33,551 nucleotides of DNA, from the NCBI GenBank assembly GCA_038237515.1, contig JBBRYP010000053.1, positions 1-33,551 on the forward strand, written 5' to 3'. The notes under the pieces are model-generated. The model had not been told where the DNA came from. It ran no database searches and was given only the letters and a program-made list of their open reading frames with translations. The position numbers and the translations under genes were made by a program. The DNA is from JBBQDZ01 sp038237515. GTDB lineage: Bacteria > Actinomycetota > Thermoleophilia > Gaiellales > Gaiellaceae. Shown piece after piece: positions 25,397-33,551 of this stretch (its first letter is position 1; each line of letters starts with the position of its first letter).

Positions 25397-26607
25397 CTGC
25401 CATGAACGGAACCGCCGTCCTCGCCTACTCGGGCGGTCTCGACACGAGCTGCGCCATCGGCTGGCTGAAGGAGGACTACGGCTTCGAAGAGGTCGTCGCC
25501 GTCCTTGTCGACGTCGGCCAGGACGTGGACTTCGAGCCGGCCCTCGAGCGAGGGCGCCGCGCCGGCGCCGACGACGTGCTCGTGGTCGACCGCAAGGATG
25601 CGTTCGCCGACGACCAGGTCGCGAAGGCGCTGCTCGCGAATGCCCTCTACGAAGGCCGCTACCCCCTCGTGTCTGCCCTCTCGCGGCCGGTGATCGCCGA
25701 GGCCGTCGCAGAGCTGGCGCTCGAGCTCGGGGCCGAGGCGGTCGTCCACGGCTGCACCGGGAAGGGGAACGACCAGCTCCGGTTCGAGCTCGCCTTCAAG
25801 GCGCGCTACCCGGGCGTCCGGGTGATCGCGCCGCTGCGCGACCGCGTCTGGACGCGCGACGAGGAGATGGCCTACGCGCGCGAGCGCGGCATCCCTGTCG
25901 AGGCGAAGCCGGAGTCGCCGTTCTCGATCGACGACAACCTCTTCGGGCGCGCGATCGAGGCCGGGATCCTCGAGGATCCGTGGGCGCCGCCCCCCGAAGA
26001 GGCATTCGTCCTCACCTCCGCGCCTGCCTCCGCTCCCGCGCCGGAGGAGATCGTCCTCGCCTTCGAGTCCGGGCTGCCGGTGGCGCTCGAGGGAGAGGCG
26101 CTTTCGCTCTCGGGTCTCATCCGGGTCCTGAACGAGCGTGCCGGGCCGTACGGGATCGGCCGGATCGACATGATCGAGAATCGGGCGATCGGGATCAAGA
26201 GCCGGGAGCTCTACGAGGCGCCGGCGGCGATCCTTCTGATCGAGGCGCACCGCGCCCTCGAGGAGCTCGTGCTGACGAAGGGCGAGCTGCACGCGAAGCG
26301 GGAGCTCGAGCCCCGCTGGGCGAAGCTCGTCTACGACGGACAGTGGTTCGCCCCCGTCCGCCGGGCCTACGACGCGTTCTTCGCGCAGACGCAGGAGTTC
26401 GTCGACGGCGAGGCGCGTGTGGTCTTGCAGGCCGGAGCGGCCGTCGTCACGGGCCGCCGCTCGCCGAACGCCCTCTATGCCGAGACGCTCGCCTCTTACG
26501 GGACGGGCGAGACCTTCCCGCACGACGCCGCAGAGGGCTTCATCCGCCTGACCGCGCTCGAGGTCGAGCTCGCGGCAGCGCGCGAGGCACGCCAGGCGGT
26601 CGCATGA
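25393..26607 (+). CDS. argG: Argininosuccinate synthase
   Basis: ArgG joins citrulline and aspartate using ATP. The 404-residue protein has the ATP-PPase P-loop LAYSGGLDTS (S13-S19), VHGCTGKGNDQLRFE for citrulline and ATP contacts and the SIDDNLFGRAIEAG segment. The late part YDGQWFAPVRRAYDAFF is also typical. The ATG overlaps the argR stop, with AGGAG upstream. Length is normal. It is co-translated with argH. Confidence 0.96.
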   Translation: MTAMNGTAVLAYSGGLDTSCAIGWLKEDYGFEEVVAVLVDVGQDVDFEPALERGRRAGADDVLVVDRKDAFADDQVAKALLANALYEGRYPLVSALSRPVIAEAVAELALELGAEAVVHGCTGKGNDQLRFELAFKARYPGVRVIAPLRDRVWTRDEEMAYARERGIPVEAKPESPFSIDDNLFGRAIEAGILEDPWAPPPEEAFVLTSAPASAPAPEEIVLAFESGLPVALEGEALSLSGLIRVLNERAGPYGIGRIDMIENRAIGIKSRELYEAPAAILLIEAHRALEELVLTKGELHAKRELEPRWAKLVYDGQWFAPVRRAYDAFFAQTQEFVDGEARVVLQAGAAVVTGRRSPNALYAETLASYGTGETFPHDAAEGFIRLTALEVELAAAREARQAVA

Positions 26608-27836
26608 GGCTCTGGTCGGGACGCGTCGAGGCGGGCCTCGACCGCGAGGTCTGGGAGTTCCTGCGCAGCGAGGACGAGGAGCTCCTGCCCTACGACGTCC
26701 TGGGGACGATCCAGCATGCGCACCGGCTCGCCGCCGCCGGTCTGCTCACGTTCGACGAGCTCGCCGAGGTCGAGACGACCCTGTCCACGATCTCCGTCGA
26801 GGACGTCGAAGCGGAGGACGAGGACGTGCACGCGGCGATCGAGCGGCTCCTCGGACCGGTCGGCCGGAAGATCCAGGCCGGCCGCTCGCGCAACGACCAG
26901 GTCGCCGCCGCGCTGCGGCTGTTCGCACTCGACGCCTGCGAGGAGGCCGGCGCCGCAATCGTCCGGCTCGGCCGCGTGATCCTCGACCGCGCCGAGGAGG
27001 AAGCCGCCACGCCGCTGCCGGGATACACGCACCTCCAGCGCGCGCAGACCGTCACCGTCGGCCACCATCTCCTCGCCTGGCTGGAGATGCTCGAGCGCGA
27101 TCTGGTGCGCTTCGAGGCAGCTCGCGCGCAGGCGGAGCCGTCGCCGCTCGGAGCCGGGGCGCTGGCCGGCTCGACCCTCGACCTGCCGCGCCCCGACGGT
27201 GGAGTCCGGAACTCGCTCGACGCCGTCGCCGATCGGGACTTCGCGCTCGACTACCTCTACGCCTGCGCCGTCCTCTTCGGCCACCTGTCGCGGATCGGCG
27301 AGGAGATCTGCCTGTGGGCGAGCTCCGAGTTCGGGTTCCTGCGCCTTCCCGAGGAGGCGGCCACGGGCTCCTCGATGATGCCCCAGAAGCTGAACCCGGA
27401 CGTGGCCGAGCTCGTGCGCGGCAAGGCCGCGACCGCGCTCGGACGCCTCACCGGCGCACTCGCGCTCGTGAAGGGGCTGCCGCTCGCCTACAACCGCGAC
27501 CTCCAGGCCGGCAATCGCGCGCTCTACGACGCCCGGCGAGACGTCCTCGGTGCGCTCGGCGCCCTGACAGTCCTGGTGGCGGGTCTCGAACTCGACCGCG
27601 ACCGCCTGGCGGCCGCCTGCGGCGACGCCCTCCTGTACGCGACGGACGCGGCCGAGCAGCTCGTCCGCGAGGGCGTCCCGTTTCGCGACGCCCACGAGCA
27701 GGTCGCGAAGGAGGTTCGGCATGGCCTCGTCCGGCCGCCCAGGGGACGGGCGGCGCGACCCGCTCCCGGGCCGGGAGGCGTCGTCGCGGCACTCGAGGCG
27801 GCAAGATCCCGCCTGGATGCTCGACCTCTTTCCTGA
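26604..27836 (+). CDS. argH: Argininosuccinate lyase
   Basis: ArgH splits argininosuccinate to arginine and fumarate. The 410-residue protein has RLWSGRVEAGLDREVWEF at the start, QAGRSRNDQVAAALRLF, the GYTHLQRAQ turn and the superfamily signature GSSMMPQKLNP. The last 40 residues, after HEQVAKEVRHGL, are shorter and more proline- and arginine-rich than usual, but GPGGVVAALEAARSRL matches the normal end of the family, so I see no frameshift. It overlaps argG by ATGA and overlaps the lysA start by 20 bp. Confidence 0.95.
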   Translation: MRLWSGRVEAGLDREVWEFLRSEDEELLPYDVLGTIQHAHRLAAAGLLTFDELAEVETTLSTISVEDVEAEDEDVHAAIERLLGPVGRKIQAGRSRNDQVAAALRLFALDACEEAGAAIVRLGRVILDRAEEEAATPLPGYTHLQRAQTVTVGHHLLAWLEMLERDLVRFEAARAQAEPSPLGAGALAGSTLDLPRPDGGVRNSLDAVADRDFALDYLYACAVLFGHLSRIGEEICLWASSEFGFLRLPEEAATGSSMMPQKLNPDVAELVRGKAATALGRLTGALALVKGLPLAYNRDLQAGNRALYDARRDVLGALGALTVLVAGLELDRDRLAAACGDALLYATDAAEQLVREGVPFRDAHEQVAKEVRHGLVRPPRGRAARPAPGPGGVVAALEAARSRLDARPLS

Positions 27837-29061
27837 CAGCGCGGCGGCGCCCGGAGGGGAGCTCGCGGTCGGCGGCGTTGCGGCGAGCGCCCTGGCGGCC
27901 GAGTTCGGCACGCCGCTTCTCGTCTACTGCGAGCAGACCCTGCGGGCGCGGGCGCGGGCGTACCGCGAAGCAGCTCCGCGGGCGCGCATCCTCTACAGCG
28001 TCAAGGCCTTCCCGAGCGTCGCGCTCCTACGGCTGTTCGCCGAGGAGGGCCTCGGGGCGGAGGTCTCCGCCCTCGGCGAGCTCGAGTTCGCAGAGCGCGC
28101 CGGGATCTCCGGAGCTCAGATCCTCGTTGACGGCAACAACAAGTCGGACGAGGAGATCTCTGCCGCGGCCCGCGCGGGCGCGGCGCTCGTCGTCGACGCG
28201 TTCGACGACCTCGACCGCGCCGCCGCGGCCGGGGTGTCGAGCCTCCTCGTCCGGGTCACGCCGGGCGTGGACGCGGAGACCCACGACGCCATCCGCACCG
28301 GCCACACGGGCTCGAAGTTCGGGCTGCCGCCGGAGGATGCCCTGGCGGCGATCGCGCGCGGCGGGATCGACGGCCTGCACGTCCACATTGGTTCGCAGCT
28401 GCTCGCGCTCGGCGCGCTGCGGATGACGGTCGACTGGCTGACCGCGTTCATGGCGAGGGCGAGGGCGGAGCTCGGCTGGGCGCCCGGGACGGTCGACTTC
28501 GGCGGCGGGCTCGGCATCCGCCACGTGGACGGCGACCCGGCCCTCCCGGTGGATCGCTTCGTCGGGGCGATCGTGGACGGCCTCGAGCAGGGCTGCCGGC
28601 TCCACGGCCTGCCCCTCCCGGAGCTGATCCTCGAGCCCGGTCGCTCCCTCGTCGGAGACGGCGGGGTCACCCTCTACCGGATCGGCGTCGTCAAGCGGAC
28701 GGGCGACGCGACGACCTACGTCGCGATCGACGGCGGCATGTCGGACAACCCGCGCCCGCAGCTCTACGGAGCGCACTTCACCGGCGTCCTCGCCACGCGG
28801 GTCGTCGACCCGCCGGCAGGCACGTTCACCATCTGCGGGAAGCACTGCGAGTCGGGCGACGTTTTGATCGACCGCCTCGCGCTCCCGCAGCCACGGCGCG
28901 GCGACCTGCTCGCCGTTCCGGCGACGGGCGCCTACACGCTCGGGATGAGCTCGAACTACAACGGCGTGCCGCGGCCGGCGGCCGTCCTCGTCAGGGCGGG
29001 CGAGGCGCGCCTCATCCGCCGCCGCGAGAGCCTGGACGACCTGCTCGCGCTGGAGGCGTAG
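27817..29061 (+). CDS. lysA: Diaminopimelate decarboxylase
   Basis: LysA decarboxylates meso-diaminopimelate to lysine, the last step of lysine synthesis. The 414-residue PLP enzyme of fold III has its PLP lysine in RILYSVKAFPS. It also has HVHIGSQL, the glycine-rich FGGGLGIRH, LEPGRSLVG, the catalytic CESGDVL and TGAYTLGMSSNYNG. The ATG at 27817 lies inside the end of argH. A longer reading to 27721 would overlap argH by more than 100 bp and is less likely. Its place after argH is unusual for a classical arg operon and links arginine and lysine synthesis. Confidence 0.95.
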   Translation: MLDLFPDSAAAPGGELAVGGVAASALAAEFGTPLLVYCEQTLRARARAYREAAPRARILYSVKAFPSVALLRLFAEEGLGAEVSALGELEFAERAGISGAQILVDGNNKSDEEISAAARAGAALVVDAFDDLDRAAAAGVSSLLVRVTPGVDAETHDAIRTGHTGSKFGLPPEDALAAIARGGIDGLHVHIGSQLLALGALRMTVDWLTAFMARARAELGWAPGTVDFGGGLGIRHVDGDPALPVDRFVGAIVDGLEQGCRLHGLPLPELILEPGRSLVGDGGVTLYRIGVVKRTGDATTYVAIDGGMSDNPRPQLYGAHFTGVLATRVVDPPAGTFTICGKHCESGDVLIDRLALPQPRRGDLLAVPATGAYTLGMSSNYNGVPRPAAVLVRAGEARLIRRRESLDDLLALEA

Positions 29062-29980
29062 GAACCGCGAGCCCCTCCGCGCCGAGCGCGGAGGTCGACG
29101 GCTCGTAGCCCGACCGGGCAAGGAGCTCGAGGCCGAGTCGCGCCCGTCGCACGCGCTCGCGCGAGAGCGCCACGGTCGTCGCCTCGAGGTGCGTGCCGGC
29201 GGGGTAGACGTCGGGCGCGTTGCGCAGGCCGAACTTGACGTAGACGGGCGAGGAGACGCGCACGAGCTCCGGGATCTCGTGGTGCCGGACGAACCCCCCG
29301 ACGTTGTCCGGCGCCTCGACGTAGACGTCGAGCGGGCACCCGACAGCGGCGCGGATGGCTGCGATCTGCGGCAGGCTCAGGTCGGTCGGGAGGTTGATCG
29401 TGCTCGCACCGAGCTGCTCGAGCGCTCTCGCGGACGCGGGATTCGCGGCCGGGAGCATGACGGAGACCTTCGCCTGCATGTCTTCCGGAAGCTCGCCGGC
29501 GGCTCGCATGGCGCCGAAGACCGCGAGCACGCCGAGGTCGGCGATCAGGACGCTGCGGAAGCCGTGCGCGGCGGCGCGGCGGACGTCCTCGAGCACCGCG
29601 ACGACCTGCTCCTGCCCGCGCGCCGCCGGCGCGAGGACAGCACCAGCCGGCGACCGGGCCATCGCGGAGACGTCCCAGCCGGCGTTGGGTCGCGCGAACA
29701 GGCTGACCTCGACGCGCGCCTCGGCTGCGCGGCGCGCGAACTCGTCGAGCTCGGCGTCTGTCTGCAGGAAGACACCGCTCCCCTGCGAGACGCGGTGGAC
29801 GAGCACGTCGAGCCGCTCCGCCTCCTCGAGCACGGCCTCGAGGCAGCGCGGTCCCTCGACGCTCGGGATCTCGACCCGGTACTGGGCCCCGTCGGGGAAG
29901 CGCTTCGGCGAGTCCGGCAGCTCGTTCAGATCGCCGGGTGGCAGGCCGATCGACTCGAGGAACCGACGCGTGCCGATCAC
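29012..29980 (-). CDS. Peptidase U32-like protein
   Basis: This is a 322-residue soluble protein resembling the U32 peptidase family, a TIM-barrel-like fold. Supporting segments are SQGSGVFLQTDAELDEFARRA, SVLIADLGVLAVFGAMR, VMLPAANPASARALEQLGA, a STINLPTDLSLPQIAAIR stretch and the late PVYVKFGLRNAPDVYPAG. Some U32 proteins work in tRNA or ubiquinone hydroxylation, others as proteases. The usual U32 cysteine cluster is not visible, so the activity is unknown. It starts at GTG 29980. The last 50 bp overlap the end of lysA on the other strand. Confidence 0.6.
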   Translation of the reverse strand: MIGTRRFLESIGLPPGDLNELPDSPKRFPDGAQYRVEIPSVEGPRCLEAVLEEAERLDVLVHRVSQGSGVFLQTDAELDEFARRAAEARVEVSLFARPNAGWDVSAMARSPAGAVLAPAARGQEQVVAVLEDVRRAAAHGFRSVLIADLGVLAVFGAMRAAGELPEDMQAKVSVMLPAANPASARALEQLGASTINLPTDLSLPQIAAIRAAVGCPLDVYVEAPDNVGGFVRHHEIPELVRVSSPVYVKFGLRNAPDVYPAGTHLEATTVALSRERVRRARLGLELLARSGYEPSTSALGAEGLAVPTPPARAGRPGSRGGG

Positions 29981-30003
29981 GCGCGGAGGGTAACGGGAAG
30001 GAG

Positions 30004-30618
30004 ATGAGCGAGCACAGCGTCGTCGTCTTCTCCGACTACATCTGACCGTTCTGCCGCGTCGGCCAGCCTCTGGCCGACTGGCTCGCGCGCCGGTTCGACG
30101 CGCACGTGTCCTGGCGTCCCTTCGATCTCCATCCCGAGTACCCATCGCACGGGATCCCGCGGGCGGAGCTGACCGCGCGCTACGGCGAGCGTTTCCACGC
30201 GAGCATGCGCGAGCTGTTCGAGCGCGCCGGCCAGGCGTACAACCCACCGCCGGACGTCGTCCCGAATTCGCGCGCGGCCCTCCGGCTGACCGAGCTGGCG
30301 CGCGATCGTGGGCTGCACGAGCGGATGCACGACCGCCTGATGGATGCCTACTGGAGCGAGGCGCGCGACATCGGCGACCCGCCGGTGCTGCTCGAGCTCG
30401 CGGCCGAGGTGGGCCTGCCCTCGGAGGTGGTCCGGGCGCTTCTGGCGGGCGACCAGCATCTCGACACCGTCTCCCGGTCGACGCTGCAGGCACAGTCGAT
30501 CGGCGTCACCGGCGTGCCTGCCTGGCTCCTCGACGGGCGGCTGCTGGTCCTCGGCGCGCAGCCGCGGGAGGTCTTCGAGCAGGCCTTCGCGCGAATCGCA
30601 GCGGCGGAGGATCCGTGA
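30004..30618 (+). CDS. FrnE/DsbA-like oxidoreductase, candidate selenoprotein (UGA codon 14)
   Basis: This is a 204-residue thioredoxin-fold protein of the FrnE/DsbA type (2-hydroxychromene-2-carboxylate isomerase-like). It opens VVVFSDYI-x-PFCRVGQPLADWLA, with WRPFDLHPEYP next, a helical insert and the cis-proline in GVTGVPAW (P172). The codon at the first active-site cysteine is TGA (30043-30045), giving UPFC if read as selenocysteine. The frame on both sides is clearly coding and otherwise intact. A perfect stem-loop (30058-30078) begins 12 nt after the TGA. A downstream GTG at 30106 would give only a fragment lacking the active site. The start ATG has GGGAAGGAG just before it. Alternatives are a nonsense mutation or a sequencing error. 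It is divergent from the U32-like gene by 23 bp. Confidence 0.85.
30058..30078 (+). promoter_or_regulatory. Candidate bacterial SECIS stem-loop
   Basis: GTCGGCCAG (30058-30066) is the perfect reverse complement of CTGGCCGAC (30070-30078), with CCT between. A lower GCC/GGC extension (30053-30055 with 30080-30082) is possible across a small internal loop. It begins 12 nt after the in-frame TGA. In E. coli fdhF the SelB-binding hairpin starts at a similar distance. If the last G-C pair opens, the apical loop begins with G, as bacterial SECIS loops usually do. Confidence 0.7.
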
Positions 30619-30727
30619 GGGGAACACCTCGACCCACGTGCCCCTTTCCGTGAACGAGGACGATGGCTCGCAACGCCCATCCGGGGCGATTCGAATGACC
30701 GGTGATGCCGTTTGGTTCAATGCCGGT

Positions 30728-31156
30728 GTGAAGCGCGCTGCAGTTCTCGCCGTCACCGTCGCGGCTCTCCTGGGTCTAGCCTCGCGTGCCCAAGCGGCCG
30801 CGCCGAACTACATCCTCGTGAGCGGGCCCGGCCTCGCGCGGCCCATTCTTCTGGCCAACTGGAATGAGAACCTCGAGCTGCTGCTTGCAGTCGCGAACGC
30901 GCCGACGGCGAGCCGAGTCGCGGTTCGAGGGCTGGCCCACCGTCCGCGCCTCGACGTGGCGGAGTTCTGGGGTTGGTCGGGTCGGCCACGCCCGAGCACC
31001 CCCAGGCAAGCGAACCAACACGGACAGTTCTATCCAGCCCGCCGCTCGCGGCCGGCCGTCATTGTCCTGACTGCAAGCGGCATCACGGTGCCGCGGCTCG
31101 CAACAGCCCATCTGCTCGAGATCCTGGCAGGCCACGGCGTTCCCACACGCTTATAG
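30728..31156 (+). CDS. Small exported protein of unknown function
   Basis: This is a 142-residue protein starting at GTG 30728, with a clear signal peptide (VKRAAVLAVTVAALLGLASRAQA, cleavage probably before AAPNY). The mature part begins PNYILVSGPGLARPILLANWNENLELLLAV and contains VAEFWGWSGRP and a C-terminal VIVLTASGITVPRLATAHLLEIL. I do not recognise a family with a known function. An ATG at 30694 would extend it by 34 nt without a frame shift question settled, and the GTG gives the better signal peptide. It lies between the FrnE-like gene and an MMPL transporter, with 109 and 128 bp gaps that show nothing clear. Confidence 0.65.
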   Translation: MKRAAVLAVTVAALLGLASRAQAAAPNYILVSGPGLARPILLANWNENLELLLAVANAPTASRVAVRGLAHRPRLDVAEFWGWSGRPRPSTPRQANQHGQFYPARRSRPAVIVLTASGITVPRLATAHLLEILAGHGVPTRL

Positions 31157-31284
31157 GCGCGTGGATTCTCGGCTTGACCGGTCGCTGCCGTGACCTGCGG
31201 AAGGTGGTGCCGTGAGGGCGCGGGCAACGATTGTGGTGAAAGGTCAGCTTCGATGCCATCTGCTCGACGAGCAAGCGACGCAAC

Positions 31285-33468
31285 GTGAGCCAGGCCGAGC
31301 GACTCGCGCGAGCCTGCGGCAGGCACCCGTGGCGCGCGGCGGCGGCCTGGATCCTCGCCATCGCCCTGGCGATCGCCTGTGTGGCCGGCTTCCTACCCGG
31401 GAATCTGACCTCGAACAGCCACGTCACCGGCAATCCGGAGTCGAGCCGCGCCGAGAACCTCGTCTACGGGAGCTTCCCTCCCGATCCGAATACGCCCGAC
31501 GAGATCGTGGTCGTTCGCTCCGACACGCGCACCGTCGATGACCCGGCGTTCAGGCGCTTCGTGGCTTCGCTGTACCGGCAGGGCAGGCAGACGGGCGTCG
31601 TTCGCAACGCGCACAGCTACCTGAGCGGCGACTCGCGCCTGGTCTCCCGGGACCGCCACGCGACGATGATCCCGATCCAGCGGCAGCGGGACGTCGACGC
31701 GCTGCTCCCAGTGATCGACCGGAACGACGGCCGCGACGGCTTTCGGGTCACCATCACGGGCGGCGGCACGCTCGACCACGACTTCAACGACCTCTCGCAG
31801 CACGACCTGAAGTCCGGCGAGCTCCAGGTCGGCTTGCCCGCGGCTCTCGTCGTCCTCGTGCTCGTGTTCGGGGCGATCGTCGGAGGCCTCGTGCCGCTCC
31901 TGATGGCGATCGTCTCGATCGCGGTGGCGCTCGGGCTCACCGCGATCGTCGCAGAAGGGTTCACGCTCTCGATCTTCGTCGTGAACATGCTCACGGGGAT
32001 GGGCCTCGCGCTCGGAATCGACTACTCGCTGTTCGTCGTCTCCCGGTACCGCGAGGAGCGCACGCGAGGCCTACCGAAGCTGGATGCGATCGCCGCCTCG
32101 GGTGCGACCGCCAGCCGCGCCGTCTTGTTCAGCGGCTCCGTGTTCGTCGTCGCCCTGACCGGGATGTTCCTCGTCCCGTCGAACGTGATGCGGAGCCTGG
32201 CGGTCGGCGCGATCCTCGTCGGGATCGTCTCCGTCGCCGCGGCACTGACGCTGCTGCCGGCGCTGCTCGGCCTTCTCGGCGACCGGGTGAACGCGTTGCG
32301 GGTGCCGGTTGCCGGCCGCAGCGTCGGCCGCTCCGAGTCGGAGAAGGGACGGTTCTGGGGGGCGATCGTCCACTGGGTCATGCGGCGTCCGGCGCTCAGC
32401 CTCGCCGGCTCCGTCGCGATCCTGCTCCTTGCGGCCTCGCCGCTCCTCGGCCTGCATCTCGGCGCGAACGGCGTCAGCACGCTGCCGAACCGGCTCGCCA
32501 GCAAGCAGGGCTACGATGCGCTCGCGCGCGACTTCCCGCGCGCGAGCGCGAGCCCGGTGCTGGTCGCGATCACGGGTGACGTCCGGTCCCGCTCCGGACA
32601 CGCTGCGCTCGAGCGGCTCCGCACGCGGATCGGACGCGATCACGCGTTCGGCGGTCGCGGCGACCTGCTCGTGGCGAGGGACGGCAGCCTCGCGGCCCTC
32701 ACCGTTCCGCTCCGCGGCGACAAGACGAGCAACGCAGCCCTCGACGCCGTGCGGCGCTTGCGCGAGAGCGAGATCCCGCAGGCCTTCCGGGGTAGCGACC
32801 TGCGGGCCTTGGTCGGTGGAGACACGGCCGACAACGTCGCCTTCATCGACGCGGTCCACCGCTGGCTGCCGTACGTCTTCGCCTTCGTGCTCGGCCTGAG
32901 CCTCGTCCTGCTCACGGTCGTCTTTCGCTCGGTCGTGATCGCTGCGACGGCGATCGTCCTCAACCTGCTCTCGGTCGGCGCCGCCTACGGCCTCCTCGTC
33001 CTCGTCTTCCAGAAGGGCGTCGCGACCGGCCTGCTCGGCTTCCAGCACGTCTCGATCATCGAAGCATGGGTGCCGCTCTTCCTCTTCTCGGTGCTGTTCG
33101 GCCTGTCGATGGACTACCAGGTCTTCCTGCTCAGCCGGATCAAGGAGCGCCACGACCAGACAGAGTCGACCGACGACGCGGTCGGCTACGGCGTCGGGTC
33201 GACGGCCCGGATCATCACCGGCGCCGCACTCATCATCGTCGCGGTCTTCAGCGGCTTCGCCATGGGCGATCTCGTCATGTTCCAGCAGATGGGCTTCGGA
33301 ATCGCCGCCGCGCTGCTCATCGACGCGACGATCATCCGGTCAGTCCTGCTCCCGGCCGCGATGAAGTTGCTCGGGCGCTGGAACTGGTACCTGCCCGGCT
33401 GGCTCGTGTGGCTGCCGCGGCTCGACGTGGAGGGCGCGCGACACGCGCCGCCGCCTGCCGCCGTCTAG
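31285..33468 (+). CDS. MMPL/RND family transporter
   Basis: This is a 727-residue membrane protein with two repeated halves. Each half has one membrane helix, an outside domain and a block of five to six helices. The first half carries the family signature GIDYSLFVVSRYREE (from residue 244), and the second a matching SMDYQVFLLSRIKERH. Members export lipids or other hydrophobic compounds or drugs by proton motive force; the substrate here is unknown. The GTG start at 31285 gives a normal N-terminus (SQAERLARACGRHPWRAAAAW). Its TAG stop is the first three bases of the end repeat. Confidence 0.92.
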   Translation: MSQAERLARACGRHPWRAAAAWILAIALAIACVAGFLPGNLTSNSHVTGNPESSRAENLVYGSFPPDPNTPDEIVVVRSDTRTVDDPAFRRFVASLYRQGRQTGVVRNAHSYLSGDSRLVSRDRHATMIPIQRQRDVDALLPVIDRNDGRDGFRVTITGGGTLDHDFNDLSQHDLKSGELQVGLPAALVVLVLVFGAIVGGLVPLLMAIVSIAVALGLTAIVAEGFTLSIFVVNMLTGMGLALGIDYSLFVVSRYREERTRGLPKLDAIAASGATASRAVLFSGSVFVVALTGMFLVPSNVMRSLAVGAILVGIVSVAAALTLLPALLGLLGDRVNALRVPVAGRSVGRSESEKGRFWGAIVHWVMRRPALSLAGSVAILLLAASPLLGLHLGANGVSTLPNRLASKQGYDALARDFPRASASPVLVAITGDVRSRSGHAALERLRTRIGRDHAFGGRGDLLVARDGSLAALTVPLRGDKTSNAALDAVRRLRESEIPQAFRGSDLRALVGGDTADNVAFIDAVHRWLPYVFAFVLGLSLVLLTVVFRSVVIAATAIVLNLLSVGAAYGLLVLVFQKGVATGLLGFQHVSIIEAWVPLFLFSVLFGLSMDYQVFLLSRIKERHDQTESTDDAVGYGVGSTARIITGAALIIVAVFSGFAMGDLVMFQQMGFGIAAALLIDATIIRSVLLPAAMKLLGRWNWYLPGWLVWLPRLDVEGARHAPPPAAV

Positions 33469-33551
33469 TGCGGCGTCTCCCAACGTTTCGCTCGAAACTG
33501 ACGGTTCGCCGACGCCGCACTATTCCGGCCGCTCTGCGGCCGGCGGCCGCG
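33466..33551 (+). repeat. Dispersed palindromic repeat after the MMPL gene, right copy (cut by window end)
   Basis: This copy matches the left one (139 down to 54, read on the minus strand) at 84 of 86 bases. It includes the TAGTGCGGCGTC arm and its inverted partner, the GTTTC/GAAAC inner hairpin and the start of the GCGGCCG-rich part. Its first three bases are the stop codon of the MMPL gene, as in era. The sequence ends inside it, which is typical of a contig broken at a repeat. Confidence 0.9.

Noticed and set aside
27700..27836. Frameshift at the end of argH
   Set aside because: The tail is unusual in composition but still matches the family end (GPGGVVAALEAARSRL) in the same frame.
30106..30618. 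Independent 170-residue gene starting at GTG 30106
   Set aside because: It would be a FrnE-like protein without its first strand and active site. The family sequence continues upstream in frame to ATG 30004, interrupted only by the TGA at the cysteine position.

Overview
The window is very GC-rich bacterial chromosomal DNA with tightly packed genes, many GTG starts and many ATGA or GTGA start/stop overlaps. Gene order (comEA-comEC-holA-rpsT-lepA-hemW-hrcA-dnaJ-prmA-mtaB-HIT-yqeY-phoH-ybeY-dgkA-cdd-era, and an argCJBDRGH cluster) fits a Gram-positive, high-GC lineage. A deep actinobacterial group such as Thermoleophilia/Gaiellales or Rubrobacteria is my inference, not something the sequence proves. 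Both ends lie in inverted copies of one repeat, as expected if the window is an assembly contig that broke at repeats. I see no rRNA, tRNA, CRISPR array, phage or intact transposon.

Layout. 33-139: repeat abutting the era stop codon. 137-13801, all minus strand: a conserved housekeeping block covering ribosome biogenesis and translation (era, ybeY, phoH, prmA, mtaB, lepA), protein folding (hrcA, dnaJ), heme insertion (hemW), lipid-carrier and envelope functions (a DgkA-PAP2 fusion, murJ) and pyrimidine salvage (cdd). 13909-14172: rpsT on the plus strand. 14169-17205: holA, comEC and comEA (minus). 17287-17685: a small exported beta-sandwich protein. 17933-20371: leuS (minus), with a leader that looks like a leucine attenuator. 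20549-29061: the arginine operon argC-argJ-argB-argD-argR-argG-argH, ending in lysA. 29012-29980: a U32-like protein (minus). 30004-30618: a FrnE/DsbA-like thioredoxin-fold gene with an in-frame UGA. 30728-31156: a small exported protein. 31285-33468: an MMPL transporter, followed by the second copy of the end repeat.

The strongest unusual signal is at 30004-30618. The reading frame has a TGA exactly where the first cysteine of the CPFC active site should be (UPFC). A perfect 9-bp stem-loop starts 12 nt downstream, which is the position expected for a bacterial SECIS. This is a good candidate selenoprotein that standard gene calling would truncate to a piece lacking its active site.

Other notable structure is non-coding. 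A dispersed repeat sits directly after the stop codons of hrcA, argJ and leuS, in the same orientation relative to each gene. A second repeat family supplies the stop codons of era and of the MMPL gene. Inverted ACTTCCCC/GGGGAAGT arms lie before argB and in the murJ-lepA gap. The leuS leader encodes a six-residue peptide ending in three leucines, ahead of a terminator hairpin with seven U residues.
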